Shown: positions 59,495 through 64,000 of the stretch, piece by piece | Position numbering within the stretch: the stretch's first letter is position 1 | Layout: each line of letters starts with the position of its first letter | Assembly: GCF_014212355.1 (NCBI RefSeq) | Contig: NZ_JACKXD010000004.1 | Coordinates: 186,001-250,000, forward strand | Direction of reading: 5' to 3' | DNA: 64,000 nucleotides | Source of the DNA: Halobellus ruber | GTDB lineage: Archaea > Halobacteriota > Halobacteria > Halobacteriales > Haloferacaceae | The notes under the pieces: model-generated | What the model saw: the letters and a program-made list of their open reading frames with translations, nothing else | What the model was told of the DNA's origin: nothing | Databases searched by the model: none | Program-made: the position numbers and the translations under genes

Positions 59495-60640
59495 ATGCGA
59501 ACCGAGATCCTCGGCCGACCGCCGGCCGACGACAGCGACGCCGGGGGGAACCCGGAAACGCACGCCGGCCACCTGGGGTACCACCGCGCCAGGGACGGCA
59601 GCCGCGGCGCGCCGGTCGCGGTCGACTTCGACCGGCCACACGCCGGGCTGGTGGTCGGCAAGCGTGGATACGGCAAGTCCTACACGCTCGGCGTCCTCGC
59701 CGAGGCGGGTGCCCGAACCCGCGGGGTCGCGCCGGTCGTTGTCGACCCGATGGGCGTCTTCGCGGGGCTGGCCGAGGACGCCGGCGGCGACCCCGTTCCT
59801 GCGACGGTCGTTGCCGACCCGACCGTCAGAGCCGACGCGATCCCGCCGGAGCGGTGGCCGGCACTCGTCGGGACCGCCCCCGACGACCCGGTCGGCGCGC
59901 TCGTGTGGCACGCGGCGTCGACGGCCGCGACCCTTCCGAAGATGCGGAGCGTCGTCGCCGACGCGGACGCCGACCCGGGGACTGTTCGTGCCGCGACGAA
60001 CCGGCTCCGACGGGCCGCGTCGTGGTCGGTGTTCGACCCCGACGGGCTGGACGCTCGGGCGCTCGCCGACGGGGCAGCGACCGTGCTGGACTGCTCCGGA
60101 CTCGACGACGCCCCCGCCAATGCCGTCGCCGCGGGCGTCGCGGCCGCGCTCTTCGGTGCGCGGGCCGACGGAAGCGGGGCGGGACCGAGCGTCGACCGGC
60201 TCCCGTGGCTGTTCGTCGACGAGGCCCACGCGTTCCTCTCGGGCGTCGCGAGCGCGCCGCTCCGTCGGATCCTCACGCGCGGCCGGGCCCCGGGCGTCTC
60301 GCTTTTCGTCGCCACCCAGCGGCCGAACGCGCTCCCCGACGTCGCGGTGTCGCAGTCGGACCTCCGGGTCGTCCACCGGCTGACCGCCGGCCCGGACCTC
60401 GACGCGCTCGCCGCCGCTGACCCGGCGTACCTCGACAGCGACCTGGCCGAGACGATGCCGACGAGCCCCGGCGAGGCGCTCGTGATCGACGACACCGCGG
60501 AGGCGGTCCGTACGGTTGCGGTCCGCGAGCGGGACACCCCACACGGGGGCGACAGCCCGCGGGCGTCGGCGGTCACGCCGTCTCACGACGGTCTCAGCAC
60601 CGAACGCTCGCCCGACAGCGCGCCGACGGACCGAAACTGA
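59495..60640 (+). CDS. HerA/VirB4-like ATPase
   Basis: 381 residues. Walker A is VVGKRGYGKSYTLGVLAEAG, Walker B is LPWLFVDEAHAFLSGVA, and VSLFVATQRPNALPDVAVSQ holds the conserved glutamine of the HerA/FtsK group. A final acidic, Ser-rich tail is probably disordered. HerA ATPases translocate DNA, usually with NurA nuclease, but no NurA gene adjoins. The related archaeal DUF87 ATPases have varied roles. It is divergent from the pilin-like gene, with its own TATA-like GTTTACTTA about 28 nt upstream. Confidence 0.85.
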   Translation: MRTEILGRPPADDSDAGGNPETHAGHLGYHRARDGSRGAPVAVDFDRPHAGLVVGKRGYGKSYTLGVLAEAGARTRGVAPVVVDPMGVFAGLAEDAGGDPVPATVVADPTVRADAIPPERWPALVGTAPDDPVGALVWHAASTAATLPKMRSVVADADADPGTVRAATNRLRRAASWSVFDPDGLDARALADGAATVLDCSGLDDAPANAVAAGVAAALFGARADGSGAGPSVDRLPWLFVDEAHAFLSGVASAPLRRILTRGRAPGVSLFVATQRPNALPDVAVSQSDLRVVHRLTAGPDLDALAAADPAYLDSDLAETMPTSPGEALVIDDTAEAVRTVAVRERDTPHGGDSPRASAVTPSHDGLSTERSPDSAPTDRN

Positions 60641-60668
60641 CGAGTCGGCCCCGGACGATCGCTACTCG

Positions 60669-61010
60669 ATGGCCGATCGGCTCACACCGGTTGTCGTCGC
60701 GCTCGGCGGGTTCCTCGGCGCCGTCTCGCGATATCTCGTCGGGACGGCCGTCGCCGGTCCGGAGGGGATCCTGCTCGTCAACGCGTCCGGGAGCTTTGCG
60801 CTCGCGGCCACGGTCGGTGTGACCCGGTCGCGCCGGCTCCGGCTGTTTCTCACCACCGGGCTGCTCTCGTCGTTCACCACCTACAGTACCTTCGCCGTCG
60901 AGTCCGCGTCGCTCGGAGTCGCCGGGGGGACGGCGTACGTGGTCGCCACGTACGCCCTCGGGGTCGCCGCCGCCGCCCTCGGGCTGGCCTTCGGGAGGCG
61001 GGCGCCGTGA
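60669..61010 (+). CDS. crcB: Fluoride channel subunit CrcB/Fluc (first)
   Basis: 113 residues, four hydrophobic helices. GGFLGAVSRYLVG and LLVNASGSFALA, then TTGLLSSFTTYSTFAVES carry the conserved Asn and the FTTYSTF pore motif of Fluc channels. Here the usual N-x-x-G is N-A-S-G. It exports fluoride. It overlaps a second crcB by 4 bp, so the two probably form an antiparallel heterodimer. Confidence 0.93.
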   Translation: MADRLTPVVVALGGFLGAVSRYLVGTAVAGPEGILLVNASGSFALAATVGVTRSRRLRLFLTTGLLSSFTTYSTFAVESASLGVAGGTAYVVATYALGVAAAALGLAFGRRAP

Positions 61011-61363
61011 TCACCTCGCTTCCGACGCCGATCCTGGTCGGGGTCGGCGGCGCCGCCGGCGCGCTCGCCCGGTACGCCGTCGACCGGCTGCTGGACGGCG
61101 GACGAGGAAGCACGTTCGCGGTCAACGTCCTCGGCAGCACCCTGCTCGGCGCGCTCGTCGCGGCGTCGCCCCCGGCGGCGACGCTTGCGCTCGCTGGCGC
61201 TGGGTTCTGCGGCGCCTTTACCACGTTCTCGTCGTTCGCGGTCAACGTCACCCGCGCGCTCGACGCCGGCCGTGCCGACCTCGCGCTCGCGGACGCGGCC
61301 GGGACGCTCGTCGCCGCGCTCGCAGGGGTCGCGCTCGGGTCGGCATTGATCACAGGGCTCTGA
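61007..61363 (+). CDS. crcB: Fluoride channel subunit CrcB/Fluc (second)
   Basis: 118 residues. VGVGGAAGALARYAVDRLL, TFAVNVLGSTLLGALVA and FCGAFTTFSSFAVNVTRAL hold the same motifs as the first copy, with the usual N-x-x-G. It starts with GTG inside the end of the first gene (GTGA). Paired crcB genes are the common heterodimeric form. No fluoride riboswitch-like element was recognised upstream of the pair. Confidence 0.93.
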   Translation: MITSLPTPILVGVGGAAGALARYAVDRLLDGGRGSTFAVNVLGSTLLGALVAASPPAATLALAGAGFCGAFTTFSSFAVNVTRALDAGRADLALADAAGTLVAALAGVALGSALITGL

Positions 61364-61377
61364 GCGGGGTCGAACGG

Positions 61378-61400
61378 CGCCCGAGGCGGGATTTGAACCC
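61378..61400 (-). repeat. Truncated copy of the tRNA-Asp 3' end
   Basis: The 23 bases equal the 3' end of the two intact tRNA-Asp genes, from discriminator into the T arm, then diverge. It lies 80 bp beyond the nearer tRNA, in the same orientation, directly after the second crcB gene. Confidence 0.65.
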
Positions 61401-61480
61401 CAGTCGCTCACTTCACTCCATTCCTTGATTCAGATCCCTTGTTGCGTATTTGCGGCTCGCGGATTGCTCGCCGCAAAACA

Positions 61481-61553
61481 CGCCCGAGGCGGGATTTGAA
61501 CCCGCGTCACGACCGTGACAGGGTCGTATGATGGGCCACTACACCACCCGGGC
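61481..61553 (-). tRNA. tRNA-Asp (anticodon GTC), copy 1
   Basis: 73 nt on the minus strand. The acceptor is GCCCGGG with CTCGGGC and discriminator G, the anticodon arm is CGACC-CTGTCAC-GGTCG, and the T arm is GCGGG-TTCAAAT-CCCGC. Anticodon GTC reads GAC and GAU. The sequence is identical to copy 2, 20 bp upstream in the transcript. CCA is not encoded. Confidence 0.96.
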
Positions 61554-61573
61554 AGGCCACAATCGAAGCAAAG

Positions 61574-61646
61574 CGCCCGAGGCGGGATTTGAACCCGCGT
61601 CACGACCGTGACAGGGTCGTATGATGGGCCACTACACCACCCGGGC
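61574..61646 (-). tRNA. tRNA-Asp (anticodon GTC), copy 2
   Basis: Identical to copy 1 over all 73 bases. A minus-strand TATA-like CTTAATTAG (about 61675-61683) lies about 30 nt before its 5' end, so both copies are probably one transcript. Two Asp genes suit a proteome very rich in aspartate. Confidence 0.96.
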
Positions 61647-61788
61647 TTGCTTCACTCACCACTTACCCGGTAGTCTAATTAAGACTTATCATCTCTTCAG
61701 GACTGTCCTGCCGCGGAACTCGGCGACGGCTCCACCGCCGGTGCTGATCCGATGGAACAAAAAAGCGGGACGTCGTCATCCGACCGTC

Positions 61789-62589
61789 TCAGTCGCCGGT
61801 AGAGGTGGTTGTGGCCGTCTCCTCTTCGTCTTCGTCCGCTTGCTCTCCCGCCTCGTCTTCGGCTTTCTCCTCAGCTTCCTCTTCGGCTTTCTCCTCAGCT
61901 TCCTCTTCGGCTTTCTCCTCAGCTTCCTCTTCGGCTTTCTCCTCAGCTTCCTCTTCGGCCTCCTCCTTTTCCTTCTTGTTTTTGATCTTCTTCAGCCGGA
62001 AGATCTCCTCGCGCTCCTGCTCTTCGAGCTTCTGTTCGATGTACTCCTTGTTCTCTTTGAGCTCCGGCAGAAGCTTGAATTCGAGGGCGTTGACCCGACG
62101 CTTCGTGGTCTCGATCTCCGTGAGCATCTTCTTCATCGCGGTCTCGACCTCCGCCGCGAGGATGATGGTCTCCAAAAGCTCCTCGTAGGCGTCGGCGGCC
62201 TCGTCGATCCGCGCCGAGGAGCCGAGGAGCCCGTACCCGCGCTGATCTAAGCTCTTTTTGACCCGCGAGGACTCGATCTGGGGGACGACCACGCCCATAA
62301 TGTTCTTCGATTGGGTCGTGATCTCGGGGTGTTCCTTCAGCGCGGCCGCCGCACCGCGGACCGCGACGTCGCCCTCCATCGCCCGCGCCATATTGAGCTT
62401 CTCCTGGGCGGTCTCGTAGTTCTCGTCGAGCTCCGACCGCACGTCCTGGGCCTGATCGAGGATGTCCATAAACTCCATAATTAGCCCGTCACGCTTCTGT
62501 TCGAGCGTGTCGTGGCCGCGCTCGGAGAGCTCGATGCGATCCTCGATCGCCATCAGGTTCTTGCGGGTCGGTTTGACGTCCTTGGCCAT
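61789..62589 (-). CDS. atpD: A-type ATP synthase subunit D
   Basis: 266 residues. The first ~205 are the D-subunit coiled coil that forms the central rotor: [40 protein letters not shown], and [20 protein letters not shown]. The C-terminal ~55 residues are an extra acidic/lysine tail made of four exact EEAEEKAE-type repeats. The tail is far longer than in the family. No other ATP synthase gene is in the window; the neighbours are a carotenoid cleavage gene and tRNAs. Confidence 0.95.
   Translation of the reverse strand: MAKDVKPTRKNLMAIEDRIELSERGHDTLEQKRDGLIMEFMDILDQAQDVRSELDENYETAQEKLNMARAMEGDVAVRGAAAALKEHPEITTQSKNIMGVVVPQIESSRVKKSLDQRGYGLLGSSARIDEAADAYEELLETIILAAEVETAMKKMLTEIETTKRRVNALEFKLLPELKENKEYIEQKLEEQEREEIFRLKKIKNKKEKEEAEEEAEEKAEEEAEEKAEEEAEEKAEEEAEEKAEDEAGEQADEDEEETATTTSTGD
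61861..61956 (-). repeat. 24-bp coding tandem repeat, four exact copies, in atpD
   Basis: The unit GGCTTTCTCCTCAGCTTCCT then CTTC is repeated without change at 61861, 61885, 61909 and 61933. Each encodes eight residues of Glu/Ala/Lys. The perfect identity, including third bases, suggests recent expansion by slippage. Confidence 0.9.
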
Positions 62590-62623
62590 TACCGGGGGGT
62601 TGCGCCCCGACCCTGTTAACTGT

Positions 62624-63736
62624 TTATTGTTTCCCGCTCACCCCGGTCCCCTCGGCGCCGTCCATCCAGGTCACGATCGCGACGTGCGGCAGCGTCAGGA
62701 CCGCGATGAACACGAGATACAGCGCCGTCAGGGTGCGCGGATCGGTGTCGATACCGACGAACAGGGCGACGCCGGTGATCATCGCGATCGAGACCGCAGT
62801 CAGGGGGGCGGCGTCCCGCCCGGTCCGCAGTAGCGCGCTTAGCGCCCCCCGCTTCTCGAAGGCGGCCGTAGACGCCGGATCGACGCCGGCCAGCCTGGCG
62901 ATGTGACGCAGCGAGTGCCACACACAGAAGTAGACCCCGACCGCGAGAAGCGGCGGAACCAGGAGGAAGAACGCCCACAGCAGCCCCGTCTCGGCGGCGT
63001 CGCGCCGCCACTCCGCGCGCCCGGTTCCGCCGCCGCTCCGGCGCCACCCCGCGAGCAACGTCCCGATCGTCAGGGTGGCGAAGCCGACGCCCAGTGTGAA
63101 CCGCGGCGCCGGCGCCGTCACCCACGCGGCGTCGGCGCCCCCGCCGAACAGCGCGATCCACGCGTCGACCACCGCGCGGTACCGCTCCGGGAAGCGGAGC
63201 AGGGGAACCAACATCGGCAGCCCGCCCCGAACCAGGATCGTGGCAACCCTGTGGGCTCGCCCCCCGAGGTGCGACCCGCCGAACGCCTCCAGCGCGTAGA
63301 GGTCGCCCTGCCCCCAGTGGAACCACGTCAGCCCGACGAAGAAGACGGCCGCGGCCGCGGGCGCGATCACCCACAACCCGGTGTAGGCGCCGCCGAGAAC
63401 GAGGTAGACGGCCCCGACGGCACCGAGCCACCGGAGCGTGGGGCGCTCACCGGCGGCGCGGGCGGGCGCGAGGTGATCGACGGCTCCGTGAGGAAGCCCA
63501 AAGACGAGCAGGCTCGCCGCCAGCGGGACGTACCGCGCCCACGTCGGCACCGGGACGGATAGCCCCGTCGCCGTCGTTGCGGCCGCCAGTACGGTCAGTC
63601 CACCGACGACCGACCAGGCGGGCCACCCGCCGACCGCGAGCATCAGCGACCGCGTCGTCGCCGGCGCGCCGTCGGGGCGTCGGGACTCGGTCGCGGCGCC
63701 GGCGGCCGTCTGCCCCCGCTGGATCGACCCGTCCAT
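62624..63736 (-). CDS. blh: Brp/Blh beta-carotene 15,15'-dioxygenase
   Basis: 370 residues, about eight hydrophobic segments. Histidines expected to bind iron are in [42 protein letters not shown] and [13 protein letters not shown]. The family cleaves beta-carotene to retinal for rhodopsins. Its ATG lies 5 bp after the stop of the lycopene cyclase, so both are one operon for retinal. The bop/hop opsin gene is not in this window. Confidence 0.92.
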   Translation of the reverse strand: MDGSIQRGQTAAGAATESRRPDGAPATTRSLMLAVGGWPAWSVVGGLTVLAAATTATGLSVPVPTWARYVPLAASLLVFGLPHGAVDHLAPARAAGERPTLRWLGAVGAVYLVLGGAYTGLWVIAPAAAAVFFVGLTWFHWGQGDLYALEAFGGSHLGGRAHRVATILVRGGLPMLVPLLRFPERYRAVVDAWIALFGGGADAAWVTAPAPRFTLGVGFATLTIGTLLAGWRRSGGGTGRAEWRRDAAETGLLWAFFLLVPPLLAVGVYFCVWHSLRHIARLAGVDPASTAAFEKRGALSALLRTGRDAAPLTAVSIAMITGVALFVGIDTDPRTLTALYLVFIAVLTLPHVAIVTWMDGAEGTGVSGKQ

Positions 63737-63740
63737 CCGG

Positions 63741-64000
63741 TCACGCACCGGGGCGTTCGACCCCGGAACCCGACCGTCGTTCGGCCACCCATCCCACAAA
63801 CGCCTCGATCCCCCACCGGCTCGTCACCAGCCGGTAGAGAACCAGTCCCTGGACCACGAAGAGGTTCGTCACGAAGAAAAACGCCGCCTCCTCGATCGGG
63901 AGTCCGGCGACGAAAACCCCGGTGGTGTACTGCTCCGAGAGGATCCAGATCCCGTACTCGATCGCGATCCGGTCGGCGACGCACAGATACAGCGTCGGGA
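63741..64000 (-). CDS. crtY: Lycopene cyclase, C-terminal part
   Basis: Minus-strand gene entering from the right edge; about 85 codons are visible. LYLCVADRIAIEYGIWILSE and LPIEEAAFFFVTNLFVVQGL are the characteristic lycopene cyclase domain repeats of archaeal CrtY, ending in an unconserved Arg/Gly tail. It makes beta-carotene, the substrate of the blh product that follows. Confidence 0.85.
   Translation of the reverse strand, partial: PTLYLCVADRIAIEYGIWILSEQYTTGVFVAGLPIEEAAFFFVTNLFVVQGLVLYRLVTSRWGIEAFVGWVAERRSGSGVERPGA

Noticed and set aside
60641-60668. Fluoride riboswitch before crcB
   Set aside because: Only 28 bases separate the upstream gene from crcB and they do not hold the pseudoknot core.
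61861-61956. 24-bp direct repeats as a possible CRISPR array
   Set aside because: The copies are adjacent with no spacers and lie in frame inside atpD. The same holds for the 30-bp repeats at 43001 and the 38-bp repeats at 31728.

Overview
The window reads as chromosomal DNA of an extremely halophilic archaeon (class Halobacteria). The evidence is the high GC content, acidic proteins, an archaeal translation set (aEF1A, aEF2, aIF5B, aRF1, eIF1/SUI1 homologue), the proteasome-activating nucleotidase, TiaS, CarS for archaeal ether lipids, a CTP-dependent riboflavin kinase fused to a winged helix, F420 genes, and a retinal/carotenoid pair at the right edge. Most genes have a TATA-like box 24-33 nt before the start codon and no Shine-Dalgarno sequence, so most transcripts are probably leaderless. 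I cannot fix the genus. Apart from a few short degenerate patches this is core chromosome, with no CRISPR array, no intact transposase or integrase, and no rRNA.

Layout: 0-3.7 kb, a partial TrkA-type K+ regulator, an amino-acid permease fused to two universal-stress domains, and a separate double Usp protein. 3.7-4.9 kb, a decayed patch with a frameshifted small winged-helix gene and a 16-bp copy of a tRNA 3' end, next to tRNA-Ala(CGC). 5-11 kb, the translation cluster tuf-rpsJ and fusA, with an ACT protein and homoserine dehydrogenase in between. 11-17 kb, a molybdopterin oxidoreductase, SUI1, and the operon moxR/DUF58/transglutaminase. 17.5-22 kb, mutS-mutL. 22-29.5 kb, small haloarchaeal proteins, an F420 pair (cofE and a Mer-like oxidoreductase), a Nudix-like/eIF2B-like fusion, engB, a Nudix hydrolase and rimI. 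29.5-37.8 kb, aconitase, a dUTPase/dCTP deaminase, PAN, infB, a PRC-barrel protein and nob1. 37.8-43.6 kb, membrane proteins, aRF1 and a MinD-type ATPase with a long acidic tail. 43.6-52.8 kb, argS, riboflavin genes (ribK-ribB), ilvE, DUF502, carS, pyrE, and a PRTase-type regulator next to a purine permease. 52.8-54.6 kb, an AT-richer patch with an orphan histidine kinase and an IS605-like hairpin. 54.6-64 kb, an ASST-like protein, glutaredoxin, an HTH regulator, tiaS, a HerA-like ATPase, two crcB genes, two tRNA-Asp genes, atpD, and blh-crtY.

The least explained structures are non-coding. The strongest is a hairpin element that directly follows the stop codons of three separate genes in 1.7 kb (ilvE, DUF502 and carS), with a compensatory base pair and an inverted 16-bp block between two copies. 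Others are truncated tRNA 3' ends 60-80 bp downstream of both tRNA loci, a leaderless 38-codon reading frame whose stop overlaps the start of the ACT-homoserine dehydrogenase operon, a 38-bp tandem duplication in front of the dUTPase gene, and inverted repeats at the promoters of several regulators. No single clearly new multi-gene system was found. The hairpin family and the leader ORF are the best candidates for something undescribed.
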